Positions 1 through 9,606 of a DNA stretch of 64,000 nt are shown here, piece by piece. Under the pieces are notes generated by a model. The model saw only the letters and a program-made list of their open reading frames with translations, ran no database searches and was not told where the DNA came from. Made by a program: the position numbers and the translations under genes. Position 1 is the first letter of the stretch; the number at the start of each line of letters is the position of its first letter. Origin of the DNA: Flavobacterium odoriferum (GTDB lineage: Bacteria > Bacteroidota > Bacteroidia > Flavobacteriales > Flavobacteriaceae). Location: assembly GCF_025499515.1 (NCBI RefSeq), contig NZ_JAMKFA010000014.1, positions 62,001-126,000 on the forward strand, given 5' to 3'.

Positions 1-131
1 TATCCTTTAGGAGGAAAAAAATTAGCCACACCATCAAAATTACTTAGGCCGCCCATTAAACCATGAAGAATGATTATTGGGGTTCCTTCGCCAGCTTCAA
101 AATAGGTGTATTTTTTTTCTTTTCTTAACAT
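1..131 (-). CDS. alpha/beta hydrolase, N-terminal fragment (runs off window)
   Basis: Only the first 43 codons are present; the gene continues past position 1. The translation begins MLRKEKKYTYFEAGEGTP and reaches the HGLMGG segment, the N-terminal oxyanion-hole HG motif of alpha/beta hydrolases, followed by the typical NFDGVANFF loop. The nucleophile elbow and catalytic triad lie outside the window, so the substrate cannot be judged. It is divergent from mraZ across a 335-bp intergenic region and has its own candidate -7 element just upstream. The fold call is fairly safe; a specific enzyme is not claimed. Confidence 0.75.
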   Translation of the reverse strand, partial: MLRKEKKYTYFEAGEGTPIIILHGLMGGLSNFDGVANFFPPKG

Positions 132-165
132 AAATTCCACTTAAGGTATTAGTTCTAATGATTGA

Positions 166-173
166 CAAATATA
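166..173 (-). promoter_or_regulatory. candidate -7 promoter element for the hydrolase gene
   Basis: On the minus strand this reads TATATTTG, a full match to the Bacteroidota TAnnTTTG -7 element, about 35 bases upstream of the hydrolase ATG. No clear TTTG -33 partner is visible. Confidence 0.4.
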
Positions 174-357
174 CTATTTTATTAAAGAATGAAAAGAAAA
201 ATTTAACAGAGTTGTTTTTAAATTTTTGAAGCTTGTAAAATGTTAGTTATCAACAATTTTAATGGTTTTTTACTGGAAAAGGATGAAATATTAGATTTTC
301 ATTTTTCTGCTGAAATTCTCCTTAATTATTGATTTTGCAAATATTCTTTTGTTAAAA

Positions 358-424
358 GTGGTAAAGTGACTTTTGAAATCTAAAAACTTATTAACAAAGT
401 GGTAGTTTGTGGTAAAAAGTGGTA
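358..424 (+). promoter_or_regulatory. candidate MraZ operator: GTGGTA repeats
   Basis: GTGGTA occurs at 399, 409 and 419, exactly 10 bp apart, with a fourth copy at 358. MraZ of other bacteria binds three or four short G-rich direct repeats at about 10-bp spacing in front of its own operon, so this fits autoregulation of the dcw cluster. The three spaced repeats lie immediately upstream of a TAnnTTTG promoter element. The remainder of the 132-466 gap is AT-rich and shows no gene. Confidence 0.7.
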
Positions 425-433
425 AAATTTTTC

Positions 434-441
434 TAAATTTG
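434..441 (+). promoter_or_regulatory. candidate -7 element of the dcw operon promoter
   Basis: TAAATTTG fits the TAnnTTTG consensus, 25 bases upstream of the mraZ start. A TTTG at 406-409 is 24 bases upstream, slightly long for a -33 partner, and lies among the GTGGTA repeats, so bound MraZ would be expected to block polymerase. Confidence 0.55.
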
Positions 442-466
442 TCCTTATTCTAATCGAAATAAAAAA

Positions 467-937
467 TTGAAAACACTAATCGGAACATACGAATGTAAAG
501 TGGATGCCAAAGGAAGGCTGATGCTACCTACGTCGCTAAAGAAACAATTGGGTTCTTTGGAGGAAGGTTTCGTGTTGAAGCGTTCGGTTTTTCAGCCTTG
601 TTTGGAGTTGTTTCCAATGAGCGAATGGAATAAAATGATGTTGAAAATCAATAAGCTAAATCGTTTTGTGAAAAAGAACAACGATTTTATCAGAAGATTT
701 ACAGCGGGAGTTAAAATGGTAGAGATTGATGCAACAGGACGGCTTTTAATTCCGAAAGATTTAGTGGTTTTTGCTCAAATTGATAAAGATATTGTGTTGA
801 ATTCAGTGATTAATATCATCGAAATTTGGGATAAAGATAAATATGAAAATGCGATTGAAAACGCTGTTGGTGATTTCGCAGATTTGGCAGAAGAAGTAAT
901 GGGTAATTTTAATGACGACGAAGATGGAATATCATAA
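467..937 (+). CDS. mraZ: transcriptional regulator MraZ
   Basis: This DNA-binding regulator heads the dcw cluster and in other bacteria represses its own operon. The 156 residues contain two SpoVT-AbrB-type repeats, each with the DxxGRxxxP signature: DAKGRLMLP near residue 13 and DATGRLLIP near residue 88. The start is TTG; MKTLIGTYECKVDAKGR is the normal family N-terminus and no better start exists. Its end overlaps the start of rsmH, so the two are probably translationally coupled. Three GTGGTA direct repeats upstream are the likely autoregulatory site. Confidence 0.96.
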   Translation: MKTLIGTYECKVDAKGRLMLPTSLKKQLGSLEEGFVLKRSVFQPCLELFPMSEWNKMMLKINKLNRFVKKNNDFIRRFTAGVKMVEIDATGRLLIPKDLVVFAQIDKDIVLNSVINIIEIWDKDKYENAIENAVGDFADLAEEVMGNFNDDEDGIS

Positions 938-1820
938 TCCAGTATTGTTAAAAGAAACAGTTGATGGATTGAATATTCGTCCTGATGGTGTGTATGTGGA
1001 TGTTACTTTTGGTGGTGGCGGTCACTCTAGAGAAATTATGAGTCGTTTAGGTGAAAACGGAAAATTATTCGCTTTTGACCAAGATTTAGATGCTTTGAAA
1101 AACGCTATTGATGACGAGCGATTTACTTTAATCAATGAAAATTTCAGATTCATAAAACGTTTTTTACGTTTCCATGGAATCAAGCAAGTAGATGGGATTT
1201 TAGCTGATTTAGGAGTTTCATCGCACCAATTTGATGTAGCAGAAAGAGGTTTTTCTACCCGTTTTGATGCCGAATTGGATATGCGAATGAATCAAAAAGG
1301 CGACATCAGTGCGTATCATGTAGTAAACGAATACGACGAACAAGATATTGCTAGAGTTTTGTTTGATTACGGTGAATTAAAAAATGCTAGAGCTATGGCA
1401 AACGTAATTGTAACGGCTCGAAAAGATAAAGAAATCAGGAATTCTGACGAATTAAAAAAAGTACTGGCTAAGTTTTTACCAGGACATAAAAGCAATAAAA
1501 TTTTAGCTCAAATATACCAAGCCATTCGTATTGAAGTCAATCAGGAAATGGATGTATTGAAAGAATTCCTAGAACAATCATTAGAAATTCTTAAGCCAGG
1601 CGGAAGATTGAGTGTTATCTCATATCACTCATTAGAAGATAGATTGGTAAAACGCTTTGTAAAAAATGGCATGTTTGAAGGAGAACCTGAACGTGATTTC
1701 TTCGGAAATTTTGAAGTTCCTTTTAAAACTATCGAAAAACTAATCGTACCATCAGAAGAAGAAATTGCGATCAACAATAGAGCAAGAAGCGCAAAATTAA
1801 GAGTAGCAGAAAAAATATAA
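912..1820 (+). CDS. rsmH: 16S rRNA (cytosine(1402)-N(4))-methyltransferase
   Basis: RsmH (MraW) methylates N4 of C1402 in 16S rRNA using S-adenosylmethionine. The N-terminus YHNPVLLKETVDGL, the SAM-binding loop VDVTFGGGGHSREI and the later ADLGVSSHQFD and SYHSLEDR segments are hallmarks, and 302 residues is family length. It overlaps the end of mraZ by 26 bases. An ATG at 924 (MEYHNPVLL) is an equally plausible start and would shorten the overlap. It is second in the dcw operon, directly before ftsL. Confidence 0.96.
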   Translation: MTTKMEYHNPVLLKETVDGLNIRPDGVYVDVTFGGGGHSREIMSRLGENGKLFAFDQDLDALKNAIDDERFTLINENFRFIKRFLRFHGIKQVDGILADLGVSSHQFDVAERGFSTRFDAELDMRMNQKGDISAYHVVNEYDEQDIARVLFDYGELKNARAMANVIVTARKDKEIRNSDELKKVLAKFLPGHKSNKILAQIYQAIRIEVNQEMDVLKEFLEQSLEILKPGGRLSVISYHSLEDRLVKRFVKNGMFEGEPERDFFGNFEVPFKTIEKLIVPSEEEIAINNRARSAKLRVAEKI

Positions 1821-1824
1821 CAGA

Positions 1825-2181
1825 ATGAAAGACGGAATTTACAGTTTATTAAAAGCCAAGTTTCTTATTAGTGATGACGCTCTTAAGAACTGGAAGTTCA
1901 TTGTTTTTCTTGTGGTTCTTGGAATGTTTGCTATTGCAAATAATCACCAATACGATGCAAAAAATTACCGAATCACCGAATTAAATAATCAAGTTAAAGA
2001 ATTGCGTTCCGAATTTGTAGACCGCCGTTCTGAATTGATGAAACTAAAAATGGAATCTACGGTAGCTAAGAAAATGGAAACACGTCAAATTTTACCATCA
2101 GAAGTGCCTCCAGTAAAAGTTGTTGTTGAAAATAAAGAAAATAAAAAGAGTTTTTGGGATAAATTAAAAATATGGCAATAG
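1825..2181 (+). CDS. ftsL: FtsL-like cell division protein
   Basis: This is a small bitopic division protein of 118 residues. A short cytoplasmic N-terminus is followed by one transmembrane segment at about residues 25-41 (FIVFLVVLGMFAIAN) and a periplasmic heptad-like region at about 45-75 (ITELNNQVKELRSEFVDRRS) suited to coiled-coil pairing with FtsB-type partners. Sequence conservation in FtsL is low, so the call rests on topology and on its place between rsmH and ftsI. Its end overlaps the start of ftsI by 10 bases. Confidence 0.85.
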   Translation: MKDGIYSLLKAKFLISDDALKNWKFIVFLVVLGMFAIANNHQYDAKNYRITELNNQVKELRSEFVDRRSELMKLKMESTVAKKMETRQILPSEVPPVKVVVENKENKKSFWDKLKIWQ

Positions 2182-4154
2182 AAGATAAAAAAATATCGTA
2201 TCGCATGTATTTTGTAGCTGTTATGTTTTTCATAATGGCTGTATTTATTTTGATTAAACTGAATAATATTCAATGGGTTGAAGGGAATTATTACCGAAAA
2301 TTAGGGAAAGAAAGAACGGTTAAAAATTTTCCAATTCCAGCCAACAAAGGAAATGTATATTCGGCTGATGGAAGTTTATTAGCAACATCAATTCCAGAAT
2401 ACACGATTTATTTTGATGCAGTAGCGCCTACTTCAGAATTGTTTAAAGAGAATATTCAAGCGCTTTCCGATTCGCTATCGGTTATGTTTGGAAAATCATC
2501 TGGGCATTATCAAGCGAAACTACAAAAAGCAAGAGCTAATAAAAGTCGTTACGTTTTCATTGCAAAAAAGTTGAGCTATACCGAGCATATGCGTTTGAAA
2601 ACTTTTCCAATGTTCAATAAAGGAGCGAACAAAGGCGGATTGATTATCGAGCAAAAAATTGTGAGAGAACATCCAATTGGTTTGGTGGCAAAAAGAACCA
2701 TTGGTTACGAACGTTCAAACGAAGATGGAAAAGGTTTAGAATATGCTTTTCGCGATTACTTAAACGGGAAGAACGGTCATCGTATGATGCAAAAAATCGC
2801 TAAAAATCAATGGAAACCAATTAGCGATATCAACGAGAAAGATCCTCAAGATGGTTACGATATTATTTCAACGATTGATGTTTACATTCAAGATATTGCA
2901 CACCACGCTTTATTAAAACAATTAGAGCATTACAGTGCTGATCATGGTTGTGTGGTAGTTATGGAAACCAAAACTGGTCACATCAAAGCGATTTCTAATT
3001 TAGGAAGAGCAAATGATGGTTCATATTATGAAACACAAAATTACGCTATCACTGAATCTCACGAACCAGGTTCTACTTTTAAACTAGTAGATTTAATTGC
3101 AGTTTTAGATGATAAAAAAGCAGATACGAGTACTGTTTATGATTCTAAAGGCGGTAGAATTGAATATTATGGAAGATCAGTCAAAGATTCTAATGGAAAA
3201 GGTTACGGAAAAATCTCTCTAGCAAGAGGATTTGAATTGTCATCGAATACAGTTTTAGTACAATCGGTTTATGATAGTTATAAAAACAATCCAAAACAAT
3301 TTGTAGATAGAATTAACAGCTACGGATTAAATAAACCTTTGGGCTTGCCAATAAAAGGTGAAGGAAAACCAGTTATTCCACAACCAGGAACTAATCGTTG
3401 GTCGGGAGTAGCATTGCCTTGGATGGCGTTTGGTTACGGATTATCAGTAACACCATTGCAAACACTGACATTATATAATGCAGTTGCAAATGATGGAGTA
3501 ATGGTAAAACCAATTTTCGTTAGCGAAATAAAAGAATGGAATAAAACCATCAAAAAATACAATACAGAAGTTATCAATCCAAAAATCTGTTCACAAGAAA
3601 CGTTGGATAAAGTGCAAGCCGTTTTAGAAAATGTAGTAAAAAGAGGAACAGGTTCTAAATTGTATTCGAAAGATTTTTCAATGGCAGGAAAAACAGGAAC
3701 TGCTCAAGTAAACTATAAAGACAAATCGAAATTATATTATGCTTCATCTTTTGTAGGGTATTTCCCTGCGGATGAACCTAAATATTCTTGTATCATCGTG
3801 GTTCATAAACCAAATGTTGCAGCAGGATATTACGGAGCCGATGTTGCTGGGCCAGTTTTCAAAAGAATCGCACAAAAAATATTTACAGATTCTCCATCAA
3901 CAAATCATGTAAAAAATATCGATGCTAAAGTAGTTTCTCAAGAAAAAAGTTACGCAGAATATTATAAAAAAGTAGAAAAAGAAGAGCGAATTGTGCCAAA
4001 TGTAAAAGGTATGGAAGGAATGGACGCAGTCGCCTTATTAGAAAATTTAGGATTAAAAGTAAAAGTTATTGGTGTTGGAAGAGTGAAAAAACAATCGCTA
4101 ACATCAGGACAAGCTTTTAACAAAAATCAAACTATCATAATCGAATTATCGTGA
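2172..4154 (+). CDS. ftsI: penicillin-binding protein 3 / FtsI, septal transpeptidase
   Basis: This class B penicillin-binding protein cross-links septal peptidoglycan in the periplasm. An N-terminal transmembrane helix spans about residues 12-30. A PBP dimerisation domain follows. The transpeptidase domain carries the active-site motifs S301-TFK, S357-S-N359 and K507-TGT. A C-terminal PASTA domain (about 605-660, starting IVPNVKGMEGMDAVALL) is present, as is usual in Bacteroidota FtsI. It overlaps ftsL upstream, and its TGA overlaps the GTG start of murE. Confidence 0.96.
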   Translation: MAIEDKKISYRMYFVAVMFFIMAVFILIKLNNIQWVEGNYYRKLGKERTVKNFPIPANKGNVYSADGSLLATSIPEYTIYFDAVAPTSELFKENIQALSDSLSVMFGKSSGHYQAKLQKARANKSRYVFIAKKLSYTEHMRLKTFPMFNKGANKGGLIIEQKIVREHPIGLVAKRTIGYERSNEDGKGLEYAFRDYLNGKNGHRMMQKIAKNQWKPISDINEKDPQDGYDIISTIDVYIQDIAHHALLKQLEHYSADHGCVVVMETKTGHIKAISNLGRANDGSYYETQNYAITESHEPGSTFKLVDLIAVLDDKKADTSTVYDSKGGRIEYYGRSVKDSNGKGYGKISLARGFELSSNTVLVQSVYDSYKNNPKQFVDRINSYGLNKPLGLPIKGEGKPVIPQPGTNRWSGVALPWMAFGYGLSVTPLQTLTLYNAVANDGVMVKPIFVSEIKEWNKTIKKYNTEVINPKICSQETLDKVQAVLENVVKRGTGSKLYSKDFSMAGKTGTAQVNYKDKSKLYYASSFVGYFPADEPKYSCIIVVHKPNVAAGYYGADVAGPVFKRIAQKIFTDSPSTNHVKNIDAKVVSQEKSYAEYYKKVEKEERIVPNVKGMEGMDAVALLENLGLKVKVIGVGRVKKQSLTSGQAFNKNQTIIIELS

Positions 4155-5614
4155 AGCAATTAAAAGACATATTATATAAAGTAGGAATTGAGGCAGTTCA
4201 TGGAGCTACTGATATTACTGTTTCAAAAATTGAATTCGATTCGAGAAAAGTTGAATTGAACGATGTTTTTGTGGCAATCAGAGGAACGCTTTCTGATGGT
4301 CATGATTATATTGAAAAAGCATTAAGTCTAGGTGCTGTTGCGGTAATTTGTGAAGAATTTCCAAGTGTAATTGTAAACGGTGTTACTTATATTAAAGTAA
4401 AAGATTCTAACGAAGCGTTAGCTTTTTTAGCAGCTAATTACTACGAAAATCCTTCAGAAAATATTAGATTAGTTGGTGTAACAGGAACAAATGGTAAAAC
4501 AACTATTGCTTCATTATTATACCAATTATTCAAAAAAGCAGGTTATAAAGTAGGATTGTTATCAACCGTTAAAATTATGGTTGACGAACAAGAATTTAAA
4601 GCCACACATACAACTCCAGATTCTTTAACTATTAACAAGTTTTTAGATTTAATGGTTCAAGAAGGTTGCGAATTTTGTTTTATGGAAGTTTCTTCGCACG
4701 GTGTTCATCAAAAAAGAACAGAAGCCTTACGTTTTGAAGGTGGCGTTTTTACCAATTTATCACATGATCATTTAGATTACCACAATACGTTTGCTGAATA
4801 TCGCGATGTAAAAAAATCGTTCTTCGATAATTTACCAAAATCAGCTTTTGCAATTACTAACATCGATGACAAAAACGGATTGGTAATGCTTCAAAATACT
4901 AAGGCTAAGAAATTGACTTACGCTTTAAAATCGTATGCTGATTACAAAGCGCAAATTTTAGAAAACCAATTATCAGGATTGTTATTAAAAATCAATGATA
5001 ACGAAGTTTGGGTAAAATTAATAGGTTCGTTCAATGCTTATAATTTATTAGCCATTTACGGTGTAGCAGTCGAATTAGGAATCGAAAAAGTAGAAGCATT
5101 GCGTTTACTTTCAGAATTAGAAAGTGTTTCAGGACGTTTTCAATTTATTGTTTCTGATTCTAAAATTACAGCTATTGTAGATTATGCTCACACACCAGAT
5201 GCATTAGAAAATGTATTAAAAACGATAGAAGATATTCGTACAAAAAACGAACAATTGATTACAGTTGTAGGTTGTGGTGGCGATAGAGATAAAACCAAAA
5301 GACCAATTATGGCTAACATTGCTTCAACAATGAGCGATAAAGCCATTTTTACATCAGATAATCCAAGAACCGAAAATCCAGAAACGATTATTGAAGAAAT
5401 GGAAAAAGGGGTAGAACCTCAAAATTTCAAAAAAACGGTTTCCATTTTAGATAGAAAGCAAGCCATTAAAACCGCTTGTCAATTAGCAAATCCAAATGAT
5501 ATTATTCTAATCGCTGGAAAAGGTCATGAAACGTATCAAGAAATAAATGGAGTCCGTCACGATTTTGACGATTTAAAAATAGTAACCGAGTTATTACAGC
5601 AATTAAACAAATAA
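4151..5614 (+). CDS. murE: UDP-MurNAc-L-Ala-D-Glu:meso-DAP ligase
   Basis: MurE adds the third residue of the peptidoglycan stem peptide in an ATP-dependent step in the cytoplasm. The nucleotide loop GTNGKTT is at residues 112-118, and DNPR at 403-406 is the motif associated with meso-diaminopimelate rather than lysine specificity. The length of 487 residues is normal. The start is GTG, sharing bases with the ftsI stop codon, which implies translational coupling. A 70-bp repeat-rich gap separates it from mraY. Confidence 0.96.
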   Translation: MKQLKDILYKVGIEAVHGATDITVSKIEFDSRKVELNDVFVAIRGTLSDGHDYIEKALSLGAVAVICEEFPSVIVNGVTYIKVKDSNEALAFLAANYYENPSENIRLVGVTGTNGKTTIASLLYQLFKKAGYKVGLLSTVKIMVDEQEFKATHTTPDSLTINKFLDLMVQEGCEFCFMEVSSHGVHQKRTEALRFEGGVFTNLSHDHLDYHNTFAEYRDVKKSFFDNLPKSAFAITNIDDKNGLVMLQNTKAKKLTYALKSYADYKAQILENQLSGLLLKINDNEVWVKLIGSFNAYNLLAIYGVAVELGIEKVEALRLLSELESVSGRFQFIVSDSKITAIVDYAHTPDALENVLKTIEDIRTKNEQLITVVGCGGDRDKTKRPIMANIASTMSDKAIFTSDNPRTENPETIIEEMEKGVEPQNFKKTVSILDRKQAIKTACQLANPNDIILIAGKGHETYQEINGVRHDFDDLKIVTELLQQLNK

Positions 5615-5642
5615 AAGAGTAGCATTAAAGTTTTCAAGAGCC

Positions 5643-5676
5643 AACTTTTAAACTTTTAAACTCATAAACTTTTAAA
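5643..5676 (+). repeat. three copies of AACTTTTAAA in the murE-mraY gap
   Basis: AACTTTTAAA begins at 5643, 5651 and 5667, and the internal TTTAAA is self-complementary. This fills much of the only sizeable gap in the first half of the dcw cluster. No terminator-like GC stem is present, so read-through is expected. Function unknown. Confidence 0.55.
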
Positions 5677-5684
5677 CTGATTAT

Positions 5685-6905
5685 ATGTTATACTACATCT
5701 TTCAATACTTAGACAAAGCCTTTGATGTTCCTGGAGCAGGAGTTTTTCAATATATTACTTTTCGCTCGGCATTAGCTTTTATTTTGTCATTGTTAATTGC
5801 TACGATTTACGGAAAAAAAATCATCAACTATTTGAGAAACCAACAAGTGGGTGAAACGGTTCGTGAACTTGGTTTAGATGGGCAAACTGCAAAAGCTGGA
5901 ACGCCAACAATGGGTGGAATCATCATTATTTTGGCGACTTTAATTCCGGTTTTGTTGTTGGCGAAGTTGAATAACATTTACATCATTTTATTGATTGTAA
6001 CCACGCTTTGGATGGGAACCATCGGTTTTATTGATGATTATATCAAAATTTTCAAAAAAGACAAACAAGGTTTAAAAGGAATTTTCAAAGTAATTGGACA
6101 AGTTGGTCTAGGTTTAATCGTTGGAACGGTTTTATATTTTAGTCCAGATGTTACGGTTAGAAAAGATACTTTAACAGAAAGAGTAAAAATAGAAAACAAT
6201 ATCAAACCAGCAGATTTAGAAGAAAAATCTACCGCAACAACGATTCCGTTTATGAAAAATAACGAATTCGACTATGCAGAAGTGCTTTCATTTATGGGAG
6301 ATGATTATAAAAATTACGCTTGGTTGATTTTCATTCCAATGGTAATTTTAATTATCACAGCAGTTTCAAACGGAGCAAATTTAACAGATGGAATCGATGG
6401 TTTAGCCGCAGGAACTTCCGCAATTTCGGTACTAACGCTTGGATTGTTCACGTTCGTTTCGGGTAATATCATTTTCTCTGATTATTTGAATATCATGTAC
6501 ATTCCAAATTCAGGAGAAATGACGGTTTACATTGCCGCTTTCGTTGGTGCTTTAGTTGGATTTCTTTGGTACAACGCTTATCCAGCATCAGTATTTATGG
6601 GAGATACTGGAAGTTTAACTATTGGTGGAATCATCGCTGTAATTGCCATTTCTATTCGTAAAGAATTAATGATTCCAGTAGTTTGCGGAATTTTCTTAGC
6701 CGAAAATTTATCGGTAATTCTACAAGTGAGTTATTTCAAATACACGAAAAAGAAATATGGCGAAGGAAGACGAATTTTCCTAATGTCACCATTGCATCAT
6801 CATTATCAGAAAAAAGGGTATCACGAAAGTAGAATTGTAACACGCTTTTGGATTGTCGGAATTCTGTTAGCGATTTTCTCACTTGTTTCTTTAAAATTAA
6901 GATAA
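5685..6905 (+). CDS. mraY: phospho-N-acetylmuramoyl-pentapeptide transferase MraY
   Basis: MraY makes lipid I by moving phospho-MurNAc-pentapeptide from UDP to undecaprenyl phosphate in the inner membrane. The 406 residues contain about ten hydrophobic helices, the catalytic [16 protein letters not shown] loop, the [12 protein letters not shown] segment and the [11 protein letters not shown] segment. A loop of about 60 residues after helix 4 (near 165-215) is longer than in Escherichia coli, as expected for Bacteroidota. The HHHYQKKG segment near the C-terminus is also characteristic. murD follows after one base. Confidence 0.97.
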   Translation: MLYYIFQYLDKAFDVPGAGVFQYITFRSALAFILSLLIATIYGKKIINYLRNQQVGETVRELGLDGQTAKAGTPTMGGIIIILATLIPVLLLAKLNNIYIILLIVTTLWMGTIGFIDDYIKIFKKDKQGLKGIFKVIGQVGLGLIVGTVLYFSPDVTVRKDTLTERVKIENNIKPADLEEKSTATTIPFMKNNEFDYAEVLSFMGDDYKNYAWLIFIPMVILIITAVSNGANLTDGIDGLAAGTSAISVLTLGLFTFVSGNIIFSDYLNIMYIPNSGEMTVYIAAFVGALVGFLWYNAYPASVFMGDTGSLTIGGIIAVIAISIRKELMIPVVCGIFLAENLSVILQVSYFKYTKKKYGEGRRIFLMSPLHHHYQKKGYHESRIVTRFWIVGILLAIFSLVSLKLR

Positions 6906-6906
6906 G

Positions 6907-8241
6907 ATGCGACTGGTAGTTTTAGGCGGAGGCGAAAGTGGAGTAGGAACCGCCATTTTAGGAAAGAAAAAAGGATATGACGTTTTTGTATCGGATTTTG
7001 GAAAAATAAAAGAGAATTATAAAGAAGTTCTTACTATTAATGGAATCGCTTGGGAAGATGAAAAGCATACAGAAGAATTAATTCTGAATGCCGATGTAGT
7101 AATGAAAAGCCCGGGAATTCCCGAAAAAGCGCCAATTGTAAAAAAGCTAATTGAAAAAGGAATTTCTGTAATTTCTGAAATAGAATTTGCGATTCAGTTT
7201 ACTGACGCTACAACAGTTGGAATTACAGGAAGTAATGGAAAAACAACCACAACACTTTTGACATATCATTTGTTAAAACAAGGTGGTTTAAATGTTGGAT
7301 TAGCAGGAAATATTGGAAAAAGCTTCGCTTGGCAAGTAGCCGAAAACAAGCATGATATTTATGTATTGGAATTGAGCAGTTTTCAATTAGACGGAATCAT
7401 AAACTACAAGCCACACATTGCAATTATTACGAATATTAGTCCAGATCATTTAGATAGATACAATTACGATTACAGTTTATACATCGATTCTAAATTTAGA
7501 ATTACAAAAAATCAAACAGAAACCGATTATTTGATATATGATAATGAAGACGAAGCGATTCAAAATTGGTTAAAGAACAATACGATTAAAGCAAATAAAG
7601 TTCCTTTTTCACTGGTTACAAAACCAGAAAACGAAGGAGGATTTTTAGAAGAAAATAACATGAATATCACAATTAAAAACGACACATTTACTATGCCAAT
7701 CAACGAACTTGCATTAGAGGGAAAACACAACATAAAAAACGCAATGGCAGCAACTGCTGTAGCGCAATTGTTGAATATTAGAAAACAAACCATCAGAGAG
7801 AGTTTGACTAATTTCCAAGGTGCTGAACACCGATTAGAAAAGGTATTGAAAATTCAAGGGGTGCAGTATATCAACGATTCTAAGGCTACGAATGTAAATT
7901 CGGTTTTTTATGCTTTAGATAGTATGACAACGCCAACGGTTTGGATTGTAGGTGGTGTTGATAAAGGAAATGATTACGATGAATTAATGCCGTTAGTTCG
8001 CGAGAAAGTAAAAGCTATCGTTTGCTTAGGTGTCGATAATACAAAAATCAGCAACGCATTTAATAATGTGGTTGATGTTATGGTGGAAACTACTTCAATG
8101 TCAGAAGCAGTTCAAATCGCTCAACGTCTAGCTGAAAAAGGAGATAGCGTTTTGTTATCGCCAGCTTGTGCAAGTTTCGATTTATTTGAAAACTACGAAG
8201 ACAGAGGAAAACAATTCAAACAAGCCATTTATAATTTATAA
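6907..8241 (+). CDS. murD: UDP-N-acetylmuramoyl-L-alanine--D-glutamate ligase
   Basis: MurD adds D-glutamate to UDP-MurNAc-L-alanine. The N-terminal Rossmann-like domain begins MRLVVLGGGESGVG. The ATP loop GSNGKTTT is at about residues 108-115, and the Mur ligase centre and C-terminal domains follow with NDSKATN and SPACASFDLFENYEDRG, a typical MurD ending. The length of 444 residues is normal. It starts one base after mraY and precedes ftsW by 12 bases. Confidence 0.96.
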   Translation: MRLVVLGGGESGVGTAILGKKKGYDVFVSDFGKIKENYKEVLTINGIAWEDEKHTEELILNADVVMKSPGIPEKAPIVKKLIEKGISVISEIEFAIQFTDATTVGITGSNGKTTTTLLTYHLLKQGGLNVGLAGNIGKSFAWQVAENKHDIYVLELSSFQLDGIINYKPHIAIITNISPDHLDRYNYDYSLYIDSKFRITKNQTETDYLIYDNEDEAIQNWLKNNTIKANKVPFSLVTKPENEGGFLEENNMNITIKNDTFTMPINELALEGKHNIKNAMAATAVAQLLNIRKQTIRESLTNFQGAEHRLEKVLKIQGVQYINDSKATNVNSVFYALDSMTTPTVWIVGGVDKGNDYDELMPLVREKVKAIVCLGVDNTKISNAFNNVVDVMVETTSMSEAVQIAQRLAEKGDSVLLSPACASFDLFENYEDRGKQFKQAIYNL

Positions 8242-8253
8242 TAACAGATAGAA

Positions 8254-9606
8254 ATGTTTGATATCATTGGTAAAATAAGAGGAGATAAAACCATTTGGGC
8301 TATAGTTTTTCTATTGTCCTTAATCTCGTTTTTGCCAGTGTATAGTGCTAGTACTAATTTAGTTTATGTTATTGGAAAAGGTACTACAATTGGTTATTTG
8401 TTCAAACATTTTATACATGTAATGTTAGGTTTTGGAATTATATTTTTCATTCACAAAACACCTTATCATTACTTTAAAGCACTTTCCATTTTCGGAATTC
8501 CGTTAGTAATATTGTTATTAGTTTACACCTTATTCAAAGGAACAGTCATTGATGGTGCAAATGCAAGCCGTTGGATACAAATTCCATTTATAGGTATTGG
8601 TTTTCAGACTTCTACATTGGCATTTATCGTATTGATGATATATGTAGCAAGATATTTAGCTAAGGTTAGCGATAAAGAATATTCGTTTAAAGATTCCTTA
8701 TTAGAATTGTGGGCGCCAGTTTTTGCTGTTTTAGCATTAGTGCTTCCAGCAAACTTTTCAACAACTGCTTTGATTTTTTCAATGGTATGTATGTTGGTTT
8801 TCATCGGACAATATCCAATGCGATATCTCGGAATTATCATTGGAGCTGGAATTGTGAGTTTAACGATGTTTATATTGGTAGCAAAAGCTTTTCCAGATGC
8901 AATGCCAAACCGTGTTGATACATGGATGAGTCGTATTGATAGCTTCTTTGATGACAAACCAAATGAAGACGAATACCAAATTGAGAAAGCAAAAATAGCC
9001 ATCGCATCCGGTGGAATAAAAGGATTAGGTCCAGGAAAAAGTGTGCAAAAAAACTTCTTACCTCAATCTTCTTCCGATTTTATTTTCGCCATTATTGTGG
9101 AAGAATATGGCCTAGTAGGTGCAGTCGGAATCATCTTTTTGTATTTGCTTTTATTTATCCGCTTTATTATTGATGCGCAAAAAGCAACTACCTTATTCGG
9201 AAAATTGCTCATCATCGGACTCGGATTTCCAATCATATTTCAGGCGTTTATCAATATGGGAGTTGCGGTAGAATTGCTTCCTGTTACAGGACAACCTTTG
9301 CCGTTGATTAGTAGCGGAGGAACTTCTATTTGGATGACCTGTATTGCGATTGGAATTATTTTAAGTGTGACGAAGAAAGAAGAAGAAGTAGCGTTAGATT
9401 TAGAAGAAAAACGCAAACGTGATGAAGCGTTACAACAAATTATTGATGCTCAAGTAGCATTAAACGAAGATAAAGAAGCGGATGAAAATCAGCAAAAAAT
9501 AAATGATATTAAAAGTTCTATTAGAGAGTCTTTAATTGAAGATGAAAACGGAGATGTGTTAGTAAACGGACAAAATCCGATGAACGCTGTTTTAAATAAA
9601 AGATAG
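8254..9606 (+). CDS. ftsW: FtsW, septal peptidoglycan glycosyltransferase (SEDS family)
   Basis: FtsW polymerises lipid II at the septum together with FtsI. Residues 1 to about 375 form the SEDS membrane core, with the characteristic GLGPGKSVQKNFLPQSSSDF loop and the final LPLISSGGTSIW motif. Unusually long is the acidic, lysine-rich cytoplasmic tail of about 75 residues (from about 375 to 450: KKEEEVALDLEEKRKRDE and beyond), predicted helical. It abuts murG with no gap. Confidence 0.95.
   Translation: MFDIIGKIRGDKTIWAIVFLLSLISFLPVYSASTNLVYVIGKGTTIGYLFKHFIHVMLGFGIIFFIHKTPYHYFKALSIFGIPLVILLLVYTLFKGTVIDGANASRWIQIPFIGIGFQTSTLAFIVLMIYVARYLAKVSDKEYSFKDSLLELWAPVFAVLALVLPANFSTTALIFSMVCMLVFIGQYPMRYLGIIIGAGIVSLTMFILVAKAFPDAMPNRVDTWMSRIDSFFDDKPNEDEYQIEKAKIAIASGGIKGLGPGKSVQKNFLPQSSSDFIFAIIVEEYGLVGAVGIIFLYLLLFIRFIIDAQKATTLFGKLLIIGLGFPIIFQAFINMGVAVELLPVTGQPLPLISSGGTSIWMTCIAIGIILSVTKKEEEVALDLEEKRKRDEALQQIIDAQVALNEDKEADENQQKINDIKSSIRESLIEDENGDVLVNGQNPMNAVLNKR

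Noticed and set aside
399..424. Regularly spaced repeats that could suggest a small CRISPR-like array
   Set aside because: The unit is six bases with 10-bp spacing and sits at a promoter; it fits a MraZ operator and not a CRISPR array.
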